A stretch of DNA of 64,000 bases from Burkholderiaceae bacterium (GCA_947472645.1 CANJBQ010000001.1:81970-145969); one strand, 5' to 3'; positions 25,158 through 35,371 are shown, numbered from the stretch's first letter. The notes: generated by a model from the letters alone, not told the origin. Program-made: numbers and translations.

Positions 25158-25653
25158 CTTCTCCATCCTGAATCGTAAGGCAAAAGTTCGCCATTTCAAC
25201 GGCTGCCATGGCGCAATCTTTGCCTTTTTGTGAGGACCTAGCCTTTGCCTGTGCATCATTTTCGACGGTTAAGACGCCATTGGCGATCGGGATTCCTAAA
25301 TCAAGGCTAACACGCGTAATCCCTGCGCCAGATTCATTTGAAACTAATTCAAAGTGATAGGTCTCACCCCGAACGATTGCTCCTAGAGCTATCAAAGCAT
25401 CAAACTCGCCAGTTTCAGCCAGCTTTTGTAAAGCTAGTGGAATTTCGAGAGCGCCAGGAACAGTGGTCAGCAAAACATCATCGGTTGAAACACCTAAGCG
25501 AATTAGTTCATTCATACAGCTTTCAGTTAGGGCGCGACAATGCTCTTCATTAAATCTAGCTTGCACAATAGCAATTCTAAGCTCAGCGCCTTCAAGATTG
25601 GGCTCTAAAAAATCAATTTGTCCGGTTGTCTCAGTGCTTTGATTTTCTTCCAT
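25147..25653 (-). CDS. ribH: 6,7-dimethyl-8-ribityllumazine synthase
   Basis: RibH joins 5-amino-6-ribitylaminouracil to 3,4-dihydroxy-2-butanone 4-phosphate, giving lumazine, the step before riboflavin. The 168-residue protein has the family landmarks: [16 protein letters not shown] near the N terminus, [15 protein letters not shown], the substrate loop [23 protein letters not shown] with its catalytic histidine, and [13 protein letters not shown]. The N terminus has a short acidic extension. It lies between ribBA (57 bases upstream) and nusB (overlapping), consistent with one operon. Confidence 0.95.
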   Translation of the reverse strand: MEENQSTETTGQIDFLEPNLEGAELRIAIVQARFNEEHCRALTESCMNELIRLGVSTDDVLLTTVPGALEIPLALQKLAETGEFDALIALGAIVRGETYHFELVSNESGAGITRVSLDLGIPIANGVLTVENDAQAKARSSQKGKDCAMAAVEMANFCLTIQDGEDAS

Positions 25654-25709
25654 TGTGTTTTCCCTGATGTTGAAGTAATAGATTAAATGGTATCGATATA
25701 GACAGTGTA

Positions 25710-26843
25710 TTACTCAGAATCTAAATAGCCGACAACTTCGAGTTGGTATGCCGACATTCCAGAAAGTGGACCAGGCTTATTCATAAGACGCATTTTTCCA
25801 ACGCCTTGATCGCGAAGGATTTGGGCCCCAATGCCATACGTTCTAAAATCGTGTTTACGAATCGCCGGTGAAGCAATATCTTTTGACGTTTTAGGTGGTT
25901 CAAATTCACTCAACCAAAGAGCTGAGAGAGACTTTTCGGAGTCTACGTTTAGGAGGACCGCCACACCACATTCAGAAGTTGCAATAGTTTTCAGTGCTTT
26001 GGCTAGTGGCCATGAGTGAAGGCTACCACTTTGATCCAGAAAATCTAAAATCAAGCTGGGTTCATGAACACGGACAAGGGTAATCTCACTCGCTTGAGGA
26101 GAGCCTTTCGTCAGTGCTAGATGTAAATTTTGATTCGGGGCATCACGATAAAGCGTCCCTAAAAAATCACCCCAAACAGTTTTAAAGGTTTTTTGACCAA
26201 TTTGTTTGACCATACTTTCGTTTTGGCTACGATATTTAATCAAATCAACAATCGTGCCAATTTTGATGTGGTGTTCTTTCGCAAATTCCACCAAATCGGG
26301 TAACCGAGCCATGGTGCCATCATCTTTCATGATTTCACAAATCACTGATGCGGGAGTGCATCCCGCAAGACTAGCTAAGTCACAACCAGCCTCAGTATGT
26401 CCAGAGCGAACAAGCACGCCGCCAGGCTGAGCCATAAGAGGAAAAATATGTCCTGGTTGAACAATGTCTCCAGGACCTGCATTTTTTGCAATAGCCGCTT
26501 TAATCGTGTGGGCTCGGTCAGCGGCAGAGATGCCCGTTGTAACCCCTGTAGCAGCCTCAATGGAAACCGTAAAATTCGTGCCCATTGAAGTGCCATTATC
26601 ACGCACCATTAACGGTAGTTTTAATTGCGCACAGTGTTCACGAGTTAAGGTAAGACAAATCAGGCCTCGCCCAAAGCGTGCCATAAAGTTAATTGCCTCA
26701 GCCGTGACGTGGTCAGCTGCTAAAACAAGATCACCTTCATTTTCGCGGTCCTCTTCATCAACGAGGATGACCATCTTGCCAGCGCGCATGTCGGCAATAA
26801 TCTCGAGGGTAGAGCTTAAAAAAGGAGTGAGTTCACTGGTCAT
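25710..26843 (-). CDS. ribBA: 3,4-dihydroxy-2-butanone-4-phosphate synthase with degenerate GTP cyclohydrolase II domain
   Basis: The first 205 residues are a complete RibB domain: [16 protein letters not shown] (residues 29-44) holds the acidic metal site, and [16 protein letters not shown] holds the second half of the active site. It makes the four-carbon precursor of lumazine from ribulose 5-phosphate. The C-terminal part aligns in position with GTP cyclohydrolase II but lacks the zinc-binding cysteines and the G-D-x-x-G-S-x-x-C-D-C-G block. The corresponding stretch reads [20 protein letters not shown]. This domain is therefore probably not a GTP cyclohydrolase, and a separate ribA should exist elsewhere. 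It overlaps ribE by four bases. Confidence 0.92.
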   Translation of the reverse strand: MTSELTPFLSSTLEIIADMRAGKMVILVDEEDRENEGDLVLAADHVTAEAINFMARFGRGLICLTLTREHCAQLKLPLMVRDNGTSMGTNFTVSIEAATGVTTGISAADRAHTIKAAIAKNAGPGDIVQPGHIFPLMAQPGGVLVRSGHTEAGCDLASLAGCTPASVICEIMKDDGTMARLPDLVEFAKEHHIKIGTIVDLIKYRSQNESMVKQIGQKTFKTVWGDFLGTLYRDAPNQNLHLALTKGSPQASEITLVRVHEPSLILDFLDQSGSLHSWPLAKALKTIATSECGVAVLLNVDSEKSLSALWLSEFEPPKTSKDIASPAIRKHDFRTYGIGAQILRDQGVGKMRLMNKPGPLSGMSAYQLEVVGYLDSE

Positions 26844-27505
26844 GATGATGGGGTATTCAATGGATGCACGCTCAGCATGCGTTCTAAATAACGAGCGATC
26901 AAGTCGACTTCTAAATTCACTGGATCGCCACTTTGTAAGTATTGCAGAGTAGTATTTTCTAAGGTATGAGGTATCAAATTAATATGGACACGTGTTACTG
27001 CAAGTTCATTAACCTTTAAATCCTCAACTTGATTCACGGTCAAGGAAGTACCATTAATCACAATGGAGCCCTTATAGGCCAGATATTTTTCTAAAAACCC
27101 TGGCGCATCAATACTTAAATGCCAAGAGTTACCTTCTGAAGGTAACTGACCAGGAACGGCAACCACTTCGAACTGATGAACATGACCGATACCATCCACA
27201 TGTCCGCTGACAAGGTGACCACCTAGTCGATCATTAAAGCGAAGAGCTTTTTCTAAGTTCACAAATCCTGGCTTTGCTAGTCCATGCGTTTTTTGAATAG
27301 ACTCTGCAGAAACATCAAAGCAAAAGGAGTTTTTATTCACATCCAATTCCACCACCGTCATACACGCCCCTTGAATCGCAATACTATCTCCAAGTAGGAC
27401 ATCAGAAAGATCAAGTTGACCAGCATCAACCATCAGTCTAAAGCCATCACCCCGAGGTGATACTTCCTGAATTTTTCCGATAGAGGCAATGATTCCTGTA
27501 AACAT
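26840..27505 (-). CDS. ribE: Riboflavin synthase, alpha chain
   Basis: This enzyme dismutates two lumazine molecules into riboflavin and the pyrimidine precursor. The 221-residue product has the two tandem lumazine-binding domains. The first opens [12 protein letters not shown] and contains [17 protein letters not shown]; the second contains [10 protein letters not shown] and [18 protein letters not shown]. Homology starts at the ATG at 27505; the open frame runs nine codons further to 27532. It lies between ribD and ribBA, overlapping ribBA by four bases, so the pathway genes are co-ordinately translated. Confidence 0.95.
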   Translation of the reverse strand: MFTGIIASIGKIQEVSPRGDGFRLMVDAGQLDLSDVLLGDSIAIQGACMTVVELDVNKNSFCFDVSAESIQKTHGLAKPGFVNLEKALRFNDRLGGHLVSGHVDGIGHVHQFEVVAVPGQLPSEGNSWHLSIDAPGFLEKYLAYKGSIVINGTSLTVNQVEDLKVNELAVTRVHINLIPHTLENTTLQYLQSGDPVNLEVDLIARYLERMLSVHPLNTPSS

Positions 27506-27550
27506 GACTATATTATCCACGATGCTGCACACATCGTGCTGTGAGCAAAA

Positions 27551-28666
27551 TTAAATGGCTTTCATCAGCCGGAGTCGTAGATCAGTCCCAATGAGTTGTT
27601 GGTCCAAAAATTTCCAAGACTTGATCTCAGGTAAAGACTCTAGTGGACCTAAGTTTGCTAGACCGGCACCTTGTCCCAACAACATGGGTGAAAAATACAG
27701 CAATAGTTCATCGATACAATTTTCACGAAGTAAAGATCCATTGAGTTTATAACCCGCCTCAACATGGACTTCATTAGCGCTATGTTCTTGAGCGAGATAA
27801 CGCATGACTCCAGGAAGATCGACTTTCCCAAACTCGTTGGGCATTTGTACGACTTGGACATTCAAATCTTTCAATACCTTGAATTTGGTATCTAAGGTTA
27901 TTTTTTCTGGGCTAGCACAAAAAATCATACTTCGGCCGTTATGCAGGATCTTGGCATCGAGAGCAATATCGAGATGAGAGTCAATAATCGCTCTGAGTGG
28001 CTGATTGTTAATCAACGTTCCTCTCACGTTCATTTGGGGGTTATCCGCAGCAACGGTTCCAATACCCGTTAAAAGCGCACTGGCTTGCGCCCGCCACACA
28101 TGACCATCAGCACGCGCTTCTTGACTAGTAATCCACTGGCTTTGCCCGTTGGGTAATGCTGTAATCCCATCAATACTTGCAGCCATTTTGAGCCGTACCC
28201 AAGGTAATCCTTCTTTCATCCGTTTCATAAAGCCCAGATTTTGCATCATGGCTTCTAATTCAAACAATCCTGTATCAACCAATATGCCATGATGACGCAG
28301 TTCAGCAACACCTTTACCTGCCACTAAAGGATTCGGGTCGATGGCCGCAATCACCACTTTAGCCACCTTGGCAGCAATTAGTGCTTGAGTGCACGGCGGT
28401 GTTTTACCAAAATGGCAACATGGTTCAAGAGTGACATAAACAGTAGCTCCTTCAAGCCCTTGCCCTTGTCGCTGGGCATCTTGAAGAGCCATGATTTCTG
28501 CGTGGTGGTGACCTGGTTCTTGAGTAAATCCTCGACCGATAATTTCATGGTCTTTGGTAATGATGCAGCCTACGGATGGATTTGGATCTGCGATTCCTTT
28601 TGCATTCAGGGCTAACTGCAAGGCTGCTAACATCATAGCCTGATCTTCAACGGAAAAGTTTGGCAT
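27551..28666 (-). CDS. ribD: Bifunctional pyrimidine deaminase/reductase of riboflavin synthesis
   Basis: RibD deaminates and then reduces the GTP-derived pyrimidine on the path to riboflavin. The 371-residue protein has the zinc deaminase domain first, with GHHHAEIMAL (H-A-E) and PCCHFGKTPPCTQALI (P-C-C-H...P-C), and then the NADPH reductase domain, with PWVRLKMAASIDGITA and the later EVHVEAGYKLNGSLL. Both active sites look complete and the length is normal. It follows queC by five bases. No FMN riboswitch-like sequence is evident upstream, because the gene is embedded in the tol-cpoB-queC transcript. Confidence 0.95.
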   Translation of the reverse strand: MPNFSVEDQAMMLAALQLALNAKGIADPNPSVGCIITKDHEIIGRGFTQEPGHHHAEIMALQDAQRQGQGLEGATVYVTLEPCCHFGKTPPCTQALIAAKVAKVVIAAIDPNPLVAGKGVAELRHHGILVDTGLFELEAMMQNLGFMKRMKEGLPWVRLKMAASIDGITALPNGQSQWITSQEARADGHVWRAQASALLTGIGTVAADNPQMNVRGTLINNQPLRAIIDSHLDIALDAKILHNGRSMIFCASPEKITLDTKFKVLKDLNVQVVQMPNEFGKVDLPGVMRYLAQEHSANEVHVEAGYKLNGSLLRENCIDELLLYFSPMLLGQGAGLANLGPLESLPEIKSWKFLDQQLIGTDLRLRLMKAI

Positions 28667-28671
28667 AGATT

Positions 28672-29400
28672 TTAGGTTTGATAAATGGTTGGATCTGCTA
28701 ACTTGGCATCTGCAAATCCTTGTTGACGTAATCTACATGATTCACAAATACCACAAGCTTGGCCAAGTTGATTTGCTTGATAACAGGAGACTGTTTGAGA
28801 AAAATCTACGCCAAGTTTTGTTCCTGCTTGAATAATTTGCGCTTTACTCATTGTGATGATTGGAGCGTGAACGCGAACAGTATGTTCTTCCACGCCAACA
28901 CGAGTGGCTAGGTTGGCAAGTTGTTCAAAAGATTTGACATATTCAGGACGGCAGTCAGGATAGCCAGAGAAATCGACAGCATTAGCACCAAAAAATATAT
29001 CGGTCGCCTGTAATGCTTCCATCCAACCCAGTGCGCAAGACAACATAATGGTGTTTCTAGCAGGCACATAGGTAATCGGGATATTTTGATGAGGGGTATT
29101 AGTTTTTGAGGTGGGTAGTTCTAAATCCATATCGGTGAGTGCTGAGCCACCAAAGCGACTTAAATCTAAATCAATAATTTCATGGCGAACGGCTCCAAAT
29201 TGAGCGGCAATTTTAGAGGCTGCGTCAAGCTCTGAAGAGTGACGCTGACCATAGCGAAATGAGAGTGCATAGGGCGTATATCCCAGCTTTTGCACCATAG
29301 CTAAAACTGTTGCTGAGTCTAGACCGCCTGACAAAAGGACAACTGCAGGATCTTTTGGATGGCGCGGCGCAAATTTCTCAAATTCTGTTACAGTGCTCAT
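28672..29400 (-). CDS. queC: 7-cyano-7-deazaguanine synthase
   Basis: QueC uses ATP and ammonia to convert 7-carboxy-7-deazaguanine into preQ0, a precursor of queuosine in tRNA. The 242-residue product shows the PP-loop ATP motif [13 protein letters not shown], the S-F-R-Y-G-Q-R-H motif ([13 protein letters not shown]), and the C-terminal zinc-binding cysteines in [17 protein letters not shown]. It begins one base after the cpoB stop is read from the other side of the boundary, so the two genes are directly adjacent. The order cpoB-queC is common in beta- and gammaproteobacteria. Confidence 0.96.
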   Translation of the reverse strand: MSTVTEFEKFAPRHPKDPAVVLLSGGLDSATVLAMVQKLGYTPYALSFRYGQRHSSELDAASKIAAQFGAVRHEIIDLDLSRFGGSALTDMDLELPTSKTNTPHQNIPITYVPARNTIMLSCALGWMEALQATDIFFGANAVDFSGYPDCRPEYVKSFEQLANLATRVGVEEHTVRVHAPIITMSKAQIIQAGTKLGVDFSQTVSCYQANQLGQACGICESCRLRQQGFADAKLADPTIYQT

Positions 29401-30111
29401 TTACTTCAACTTGGCAAGTGTGGCTGCTGCTGTTTGAGCAGCCTTTGTTTCCGGATAGGTTTTAATAATGAAGCCTAATGTTTTTTTGGCATCCGCTTTT
29501 TGACCAGCCTCAATTTGGGAATTCGCAATGGTGTTATAAGTTTCTGGAACTCTTGGATGATCTGGGTATTGCTTAATGATAGATTGAGCAGACTCTATCG
29601 CTGCTTTGTAATCTTTCAAGGCATATTGCGTATTGGCTAGCCAATATTTTGCCAATGGCAGGTAAGGGCTTACGGGATATTTACTGACAAATTCATTAAA
29701 AGATTTATTGGCCTTGGGCAGATCTCCATTTTGAAAATCTTTTAAAGCATTTTCATAGGATTCTTTTTCCCCAGTTAAGGAGCTTCCTCGAACACCTTCA
29801 ACTTCAATATCCTGAGGTTCCAACTTATTAAGACGTTCATTCAGTTCTTGGTAATACGTTTTTAAACTGTCACTCAAATCTTGATGATTTTTTTGTAACT
29901 CTTCAATTTTTCCGCGTAAGGATTGATTTTCTTCCTTCAGTTTATCGTTGGAAGTTGAAAGTTCAAGTATCGCTTTTTGGTTATTTTTTAAAGAATCTGT
30001 CAGAACGTTAATTTGTTTGCGTGCATCCGTGTCTTCAAATAAAGCAGCTTGTGCAGACACCATCCATGTTCCGCACAAGCAGTAAATAATAAGATAGAGA
30101 ACGCGCTTCAA
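29401..30111 (-). CDS. cpoB: Cell division coordinator CpoB (TPR protein)
   Basis: CpoB (YbgF) is a periplasmic protein that coordinates peptidoglycan synthesis by PBP1B with outer-membrane constriction by Tol-Pal. The 236-residue product has a signal peptide ending in AQA, then an N-terminal coiled coil at about residues 30-95 that mediates trimerisation, rich in K, E, N and L. TPR repeats follow to the C terminus (YENALKDFQNGDLPKANKSF, SPYLPLAKYWLANTQYALKD, HPRVPETYNTIANSQIEAG). It lies between pal and queC in the tol operon, where it is expected. Confidence 0.94.
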   Translation of the reverse strand: MKRVLYLIIYCLCGTWMVSAQAALFEDTDARKQINVLTDSLKNNQKAILELSTSNDKLKEENQSLRGKIEELQKNHQDLSDSLKTYYQELNERLNKLEPQDIEVEGVRGSSLTGEKESYENALKDFQNGDLPKANKSFNEFVSKYPVSPYLPLAKYWLANTQYALKDYKAAIESAQSIIKQYPDHPRVPETYNTIANSQIEAGQKADAKKTLGFIIKTYPETKAAQTAAATLAKLK

Positions 30112-30123
30112 TAGGACTTTTAA

Positions 30124-30645
30124 TTATTTAATGTAGACGATATCAGCGCGACGATTTTCTGCTCGACCAGCATCATCTGTTGCAGTGGATTTTGGTTTTT
30201 CTTTACCAAAACTGACTGCTTCCATTTGGTTATCAGAAACTCCGAGAAGACCTAATAACTTACGAACCGCCTCAGAACGTTTTTGACCAAGGGCCAAGTT
30301 ATATTCCGTTGTACCTTGATCATCAGTGTTGCCTTGAATCACAATTTTTTGGTTTTTATTGGTGTTTAAATATTGTGCGTGAGCATTAATTGTTGTCTGA
30401 TCACTAGTTTTTACCGTGTAGTTATCAAAATCAAAATAGAAGCTTTTGTTATAAATAGGGCTAGCTGGATCATTCCAAGGCTCGTTAGCATACTTATTCT
30501 CTTTGGAGGATAAGGAAGAAGCTCCCTCCGCTTTTTTCGTTGGATTAATATCATCCAATTTAACGCCAGATGCACAAGCACCTAGACCTAAGGTAATGAT
30601 TAGTAAGGCAACTAGACGAAGGATGCGACTAAAAGAGTGATTCAT
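30124..30645 (-). CDS. pal: Peptidoglycan-associated lipoprotein
   Basis: Pal is an outer-membrane lipoprotein that binds peptidoglycan and TolB. The 173-residue precursor has a lipobox LGAC with the lipidated cysteine at residue 24. An OmpA-like domain follows, FYFDFDNYTVKTSDQTTINA and onward, ending with the diaminopimelate-binding NLALGQKRSEAVRKLL and GRAENRRADIVY regions. All family landmarks are intact. It lies between tolB and cpoB. The 86 bases between tolB and pal show no clear terminator. Confidence 0.96.
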   Translation of the reverse strand: MNHSFSRILRLVALLIITLGLGACASGVKLDDINPTKKAEGASSLSSKENKYANEPWNDPASPIYNKSFYFDFDNYTVKTSDQTTINAHAQYLNTNKNQKIVIQGNTDDQGTTEYNLALGQKRSEAVRKLLGLLGVSDNQMEAVSFGKEKPKSTATDDAGRAENRRADIVYIK

Positions 30646-30730
30646 GGTGTAAATCCCTTATATTGAAAATAGTTAGTAATTATTCTGAAGTCATTTTATT
30701 ACAGTCTAAAGCTTTTTCAAATGAAAGCAC

Positions 30731-32014
30731 TTAATTCATAAATGGGCCCCAAGCTGGTTCTCGGACAACAGAGCCGGGTATTCTAAGAACTTGTTTTACA
30801 TAACCGTCTACAGAGACGGCTGCGAGGACAGGTCTACCATCAACTCGAGTGGCATATAGTAAGAACTTGCCATTGGCAGCGAAGGTCGGCGTTTCATCAT
30901 AATTGGTTTGTGTCAGGCTGATGACCTCACCACTGCGTAGCTCCATAAGTTGAAGCCTAAACCCACCAGATCTTGCAATATAAGCCATGTATTTCCCATC
31001 TGGTGATAGGCGCGGGCTAGTAGCATAAGCGTGTTTAAATGTCACACGTTTCGCCGCGGAGCTAGCTTCTCCCTCAATCCCCATTCGGTAAATCTGAGGA
31101 GAGCCACCACGATCGCTAGTAAAGTAGAGTGAGTTTCCATCAGCAGAAAATTGAGGCTCTGTGTCGATGGCTGAGCTTCTTGACATACGTCTCAAACCTG
31201 TACCATCAGCATTAATTACATAGACTTGAGTATTGTTATCTCTAGAAAGAGATAACGCTAGTTTGGATCCATCGGGTGACCATGAAGGAGCGCTATTATT
31301 TCCTTTTTCGTTCGATAAAACAATTCTCTTACCCGTCGCTAATTCATGAATATAGATGACGGGTTTTTTACTTTCAAAAGAAACATAAGTGACTTTCTTG
31401 CCATCCGGCGACCAAGAGGGGGAGATGATTGGCTCTGAACTTGAGAGAGCTTCTCGTGGGTTTTGTCCATCTGAATCAGAGATCATCAGTTGATATCTAT
31501 TCCCGTTATGTACCACGTAAGAAAGGCGGGTTGAAAATATACCTCGCTCACCAGTCAGGCGTTGCACAATATCATCCGCAATAGCATGACCTGCTTTACG
31601 AAAATTATTTCGATCGACTGTAATCGTGGTCCCACCAAGTGATTGGTTTTTCACAACGTCGTATAAACGGTATTTCACTTCATATTGCCCGTTCGGAAGA
31701 GGAGTAATTGTGCCAATTGCTAGGGCTTGGGCACGTCGAGCACCCCACATGGTCAAGTCTGGCTTGGCATTTTCAGCGACTTCTGTTTCACCCCGTTCAA
31801 CATTGGCAAAGTTACCATTATTCGTGAGGTCTGACCGAACAACATCCGTTACAAAGGCTGGCAGTCCTGATTCATTCAAAAAGCGAGTCACGGCGATAGG
31901 GTACAAGGACTGTCCCACACCAGTGATTTCAATTTGCATTTGAGCAAAGGCCACATGAATAAAGCCAATCATTGAGCCCAAGAAAACCAAGAGTAGTGAT
32001 AAAACTTTTTTCAT
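30731..32014 (-). CDS. tolB: Tol-Pal system periplasmic protein TolB
   Basis: TolB bridges Pal and the inner-membrane TolA, and drives Pal relocation during division. The 427-residue precursor starts with a typical signal peptide (KKVLSLLLVFLG, ending in VAFAQ), then the N-terminal alpha/beta domain (QIEITGVGQSLYPIAVTRF), then a six-bladed beta propeller. The propeller repeats show W-S-P-D-G-K/S cores (ISPSWSPDGKKVTYVSF, SAPSWSPDGSKLALSL). The open frame extends 44 codons upstream into the tolA end; the ATG at 32014 is right because the signal peptide begins there. Confidence 0.96.
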   Translation of the reverse strand: MKKVLSLLLVFLGSMIGFIHVAFAQMQIEITGVGQSLYPIAVTRFLNESGLPAFVTDVVRSDLTNNGNFANVERGETEVAENAKPDLTMWGARRAQALAIGTITPLPNGQYEVKYRLYDVVKNQSLGGTTITVDRNNFRKAGHAIADDIVQRLTGERGIFSTRLSYVVHNGNRYQLMISDSDGQNPREALSSSEPIISPSWSPDGKKVTYVSFESKKPVIYIHELATGKRIVLSNEKGNNSAPSWSPDGSKLALSLSRDNNTQVYVINADGTGLRRMSRSSAIDTEPQFSADGNSLYFTSDRGGSPQIYRMGIEGEASSAAKRVTFKHAYATSPRLSPDGKYMAYIARSGGFRLQLMELRSGEVISLTQTNYDETPTFAANGKFLLYATRVDGRPVLAAVSVDGYVKQVLRIPGSVVREPAWGPFMN

Positions 32015-32066
32015 TTGAATACGCTCTATAAACATCCTTTGATTGTAATCATCTTCAGTGATAGGG

Positions 32067-32903
32067 TTAATCTTTTGGTTTAAAAATGAGTACCATTGAT
32101 TTTGGAACAGTACCGTTTTCATCTTTTGGAAAACTGCCTGTGGCATCTAGTGCTCGCAAAACGGCAGCGTCCCAGTCGGGCAAACCACTAGACTTTGTCA
32201 GCTTTTTACTGATGATTCGACCATCAGGCGCAGTGTCAACGGCTACTTGAGCAGCTGGATTACCTTCCACTTGCGCTGCATTGGGATAATTAATCCAAGG
32301 TTTAACGGCACGTCTGACTTTGTCTGCATAACCCGGTGAAACTCCACCTGACCCAGTTCCAGATCCTGATGTTCCTCCAGAGCCCCCACTTTCGGTGGTT
32401 GCATCAGCACGAAGTTTAGTGAGTCGGTCGGCTCGTTCTTTTTCTTCTGCCGCTTCTTTTTTGGGATCAACTGGAGGTGCTTTTGGCTTTTCCTTTACTT
32501 CTTCTTTTGCTTTAGGTTTTTCTTTAGGGGGCTCGACTTTAGGCTTTGTTTCGACTTTGTTTTCTGGTTTTTGTTTTGGTTTTTCAATTACCTTCGGTGG
32601 TTCCGGTTTTTTCTCAGGCGGCACTTCAGACTTAGGCATTTCTTTTTTCTTTTGGATAACTATCTCTGCCTTATCCTCAATTGGGATGATGGGTTTTTCA
32701 ACGACATCTTCTTCAATGATTGTGGGCGGAGTGCCATCCCATAACTCAACCTCAACACCTGATGGAGTTGAGCTGGTTTTCCAATTTAAGCCAACAGTAA
32801 ACATCAGCGCTAATAAGCTGTGCGCAAGCAGTGATAGGAATAATGATTTTTTGGTACCTGGCTCTGGATGTTCCCAACGAGGATATTTAATGACTTGAGC
32901 CAT
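32067..32903 (-). CDS. tolA: Tol-Pal system inner-membrane protein TolA
   Basis: TolA spans the periplasm and transmits energy from TolQR to the outer membrane. The 278-residue product has an N-terminal membrane anchor (SLFLSLLAHSLLALMFTVGL), then a long low-complexity segment of about residues 85-165 made of lysine, proline and glutamate. A globular C-terminal domain of the TonB/TolA type follows (GYADKVRRAVKPWINYP, then AQVAVDTAPDGRI). The middle domain is rich in K-P-K-V-E-P-P units and shorter than in E. coli. A long reverse-strand open frame here is only a compositional shadow of these repeats. Confidence 0.93.
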   Translation of the reverse strand: MAQVIKYPRWEHPEPGTKKSLFLSLLAHSLLALMFTVGLNWKTSSTPSGVEVELWDGTPPTIIEEDVVEKPIIPIEDKAEIVIQKKKEMPKSEVPPEKKPEPPKVIEKPKQKPENKVETKPKVEPPKEKPKAKEEVKEKPKAPPVDPKKEAAEEKERADRLTKLRADATTESGGSGGTSGSGTGSGGVSPGYADKVRRAVKPWINYPNAAQVEGNPAAQVAVDTAPDGRIISKKLTKSSGLPDWDAAVLRALDATGSFPKDENGTVPKSMVLIFKPKD

Positions 32904-32911
32904 AGTTGTAA

Positions 32912-33337
32912 CTACTTACTTTTAACGGCAAGACCGACACGCTTGACGCCATTTTCTTTTAGTTGTGACATGACATCCATCACGATTTCATATCGAATCG
33001 ATTTATCTGCGGCGATGACCATAGGTTGGTCAGGGTTTTTTGTGGATAACTCTCTAGCAAAGCTACCTAATTGGGAACGGGTTAAGGTGCGAGTTGTACT
33101 GCCATTCTCATTCACTTTAATTTGTTCTTTTTCATTAATATTTAAAAATATAGGAGGTAATGGCTGAACCTTTGCGCCACCAACGCTTGGAAGATTGACT
33201 ACCCCGGGATTGACAAATGGTGCCGTCACCATAAATATCACGAGCAATACCAGCATCACATCGATGTAAGGCACGACGTTAATATCCGACATCACCCTGC
33301 GGCGATTGCCTCGACTACTTCGTTGGATGTTTGCCAT
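32912..33337 (-). CDS. tolR: Tol-Pal system protein TolR (ExbD family)
   Basis: TolR pairs with TolQ to form the proton-driven stator of the Tol system. The 141-residue product has a single membrane segment, SDINVVPYIDVMLVLLVIFMV, whose aspartate (the D in Y-I-D-V-M) is the proton-carrying residue. The periplasmic ExbD domain follows. The open frame continues to 33385, but the ATG at 33337 gives the usual N terminus with a basic R-R-V-M-S-D-I-N, overlapping the end of tolQ by 23 bases. It lies between tolQ and tolA. Confidence 0.94.
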   Translation of the reverse strand: MANIQRSSRGNRRRVMSDINVVPYIDVMLVLLVIFMVTAPFVNPGVVNLPSVGGAKVQPLPPIFLNINEKEQIKVNENGSTTRTLTRSQLGSFARELSTKNPDQPMVIAADKSIRYEIVMDVMSQLKENGVKRVGLAVKSK

Positions 33338-33983
33338 TGGCTTGACGCTGCAAAATGTTAGTAAATTCTTCGATAAAAGTTTCAAAACGAATCGCTAAGC
33401 GATCGACATCTGAAGCACTGCGGTTATAAAACACCACGGCAGGGATTGCCGCAAAAAGTCCAATCGCTGTCGCTACTAATGCTTCAGCGATACCTGGTGC
33501 GACGCTAGCTAGCGTTGCTTGCTGAACGTTGGCAAGACCTCGAAAAGAATTCATAATGCCCCACACAGTTCCAAATAGACCGATGTAGGGAGATACGGAA
33601 CCTACAGAAGCCAAAAATGGCAAGTTGGACTCTAGAGAATCCATCTCTCGTTGATATGTTGCTTTCATGGCTCGACGAGCCGGATCAATGTCGCGGCCTT
33701 TTAAAAACTCCTGCATTCCTGCTTGGAAAATTCTTTCTAAGGAATTGGCATATTTATTTTGATTACGTTGAGCGGCTTCTAATAAAGTGTTCAAGTCTCC
33801 GCCGGACCAAAAATTCTTCTCAAAGGCTTCGGTTTGACGTCGAACAGCCCCAAGTGCAAAGCCTTTTCTAATAATGATTGACCAAGAAGCAATAGATAAA
33901 AAGATTAAAAGTGCCAAAATAAGTTGCACAACTATACTGGCATTCAGAATCAGGCTAATGATGGATAGATCTTCTTGTGGCAT
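33315..33983 (-). CDS. tolQ: Tol-Pal system proton channel protein TolQ
   Basis: TolQ is the polytopic subunit of the TolQR proton channel, of the MotA/TolQ/ExbB family. The 222-residue product has three membrane segments: near residues 12-35 (IVVQLILALLIFLSIASWSIII), and the conserved pair around LPFLASVGSVSPYIGLFGTV and VAPGIAEALVATAIGLFAAIPA. The latter pair contains the threonine/serine and glutamate residues that line the channel. It is the first gene of the tol-cpoB-queC-rib-nusB string on this strand, so its promoter should lie in the 140 bases shared with glyA. Confidence 0.95.
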   Translation of the reverse strand: MPQEDLSIISLILNASIVVQLILALLIFLSIASWSIIIRKGFALGAVRRQTEAFEKNFWSGGDLNTLLEAAQRNQNKYANSLERIFQAGMQEFLKGRDIDPARRAMKATYQREMDSLESNLPFLASVGSVSPYIGLFGTVWGIMNSFRGLANVQQATLASVAPGIAEALVATAIGLFAAIPAVVFYNRSASDVDRLAIRFETFIEEFTNILQRQANGKHPTK

Positions 33984-34123
33984 ATTGGCTCAGTGTTGTA
34001 AAAAAATGAAATAGTGAAATTAAAATTTAAGGATATTTTTAAGTTTCATGTTTGTAAGAGGCTTAGTTTTGTATCATAGAGGTATAAATCTATTTTATCC
34101 CTAATTGATCAAGGAACCAAAAG

Positions 34124-35371
34124 ATGTTTGAATCCAGCCAAACCTTAGCAAAAACCGACCCGGCACTTTACCAAGCCATTCAATCTGAAAATGCTCGTCA
34201 GGAAGCGCATATTGAATTAATTGCCTCTGAAAATTACACATCTCCGGCAGTCCTGGAGGCTCAGGGCTCGCAACTCACGAATAAATATGCTGAGGGTTAT
34301 CCAGGCAAGCGTTATTACGGTGGTTGTGAGTTTGTTGACGTTGCTGAGCAATTGGCGATTGATCGCCTCAAACAGCTATATGGTGCAGACTGCGCCAATG
34401 TACAGCCCCATTGCGGCGCATCCGCCAATGAAGCCGTGTTTTTGGCATTTTTAAAACCGGGCGACACGATTTTAGGTATGAGCTTGGCTGAAGGTGGTCA
34501 TTTAACGCATGGTATGCCGCTCAATATGAGTGGTAAGTGGTTCAATATTGTGCCTTACGGACTCGATCAAAACGAAGTGATTGATTACGATGCTATGGAA
34601 CGCTTGGCTCATGAGAGCCGTCCAAAACTAATCATTGCTGGAGCATCTGCGTATTCTTTACATATTGATTTTGAAAGATTCGCCAAAGTCGCTAAAGCGG
34701 TAGGTGCGATTTTGATGGTTGATATGGCACATTACTCTGGGTTGATTGCGGCGGGCTTATATCCAAACCCTGTTCCTTATGCAGATATAGTGACATCGAC
34801 AACTCACAAGAGTTTGCGAGGACCGCGTGGAGGAGTTATTTTGATGAAGGCCGAGCATGAAAAAGCGATTAACTCTGCTATTTTTCCTGGTTTACAAGGT
34901 GGTCCTTTGATGCATGTGATTGCCGCGAAGGCGGTAGCTTTTCATGAGGCATTAAGACCCGACTTTAAAGTGTATCAACAACAAGTTTTAGATAACGCCG
35001 ATGCGTTAGCAAAGACGCTGGTGAGTCGTGGACTACGAATTGTTTCAGGTAAGACTCAGTCACATTTGATGCTGGTAGATTTGCGTTCTAAAAACATCAC
35101 GGGTAAAGAAGCCGAAAGAGTTTTAGGGCTAGCGCATATTACGGTCAATAAAAATGCCATACCGAAGGATCCAGAAAAACCATTTGTGACCAGCGGCATC
35201 CGTTTGGGATCACCTGCCATGACTACCCGTGGCTTTAAAGTCCCAGAGTCGATACAGGTTGGGAATTGGATCGCAGATATTTTAGAAAACCCGAATGATC
35301 CAGCAACGATTGATCGGGTTCGCGCTGAAGTTGGGGTCATGACGAAACAATTTCCAGTTTACGGAGCTTAA
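34124..35371 (+). CDS. glyA: Serine hydroxymethyltransferase
   Basis: GlyA interconverts serine and glycine using tetrahydrofolate and pyridoxal phosphate, supplying one-carbon units. The 415-residue enzyme is full length and well conserved: [20 protein letters not shown] near the start, [31 protein letters not shown], and the PLP-binding lysine in [14 protein letters not shown]. It diverges from tolQ and runs into nrdR with a nine-base gap, an arrangement common in betaproteobacteria. An AAGGAACC sequence precedes the ATG. Confidence 0.97.
   Translation: MFESSQTLAKTDPALYQAIQSENARQEAHIELIASENYTSPAVLEAQGSQLTNKYAEGYPGKRYYGGCEFVDVAEQLAIDRLKQLYGADCANVQPHCGASANEAVFLAFLKPGDTILGMSLAEGGHLTHGMPLNMSGKWFNIVPYGLDQNEVIDYDAMERLAHESRPKLIIAGASAYSLHIDFERFAKVAKAVGAILMVDMAHYSGLIAAGLYPNPVPYADIVTSTTHKSLRGPRGGVILMKAEHEKAINSAIFPGLQGGPLMHVIAAKAVAFHEALRPDFKVYQQQVLDNADALAKTLVSRGLRIVSGKTQSHLMLVDLRSKNITGKEAERVLGLAHITVNKNAIPKDPEKPFVTSGIRLGSPAMTTRGFKVPESIQVGNWIADILENPNDPATIDRVRAEVGVMTKQFPVYGA

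Noticed and set aside
28667..28680. FMN riboswitch ahead of the riboflavin genes
   Set aside because: Only five bases separate queC from ribD, and gaps before ribE, ribBA and ribH are too short or lack the conserved riboswitch elements.
32395..32898. 167-codon open frame opposite tolA, rich in glycine, serine and phenylalanine
   Set aside because: It is the antisense image of the lysine/proline/glutamate-rich TolA middle domain, with no ribosome-binding site or family resemblance.
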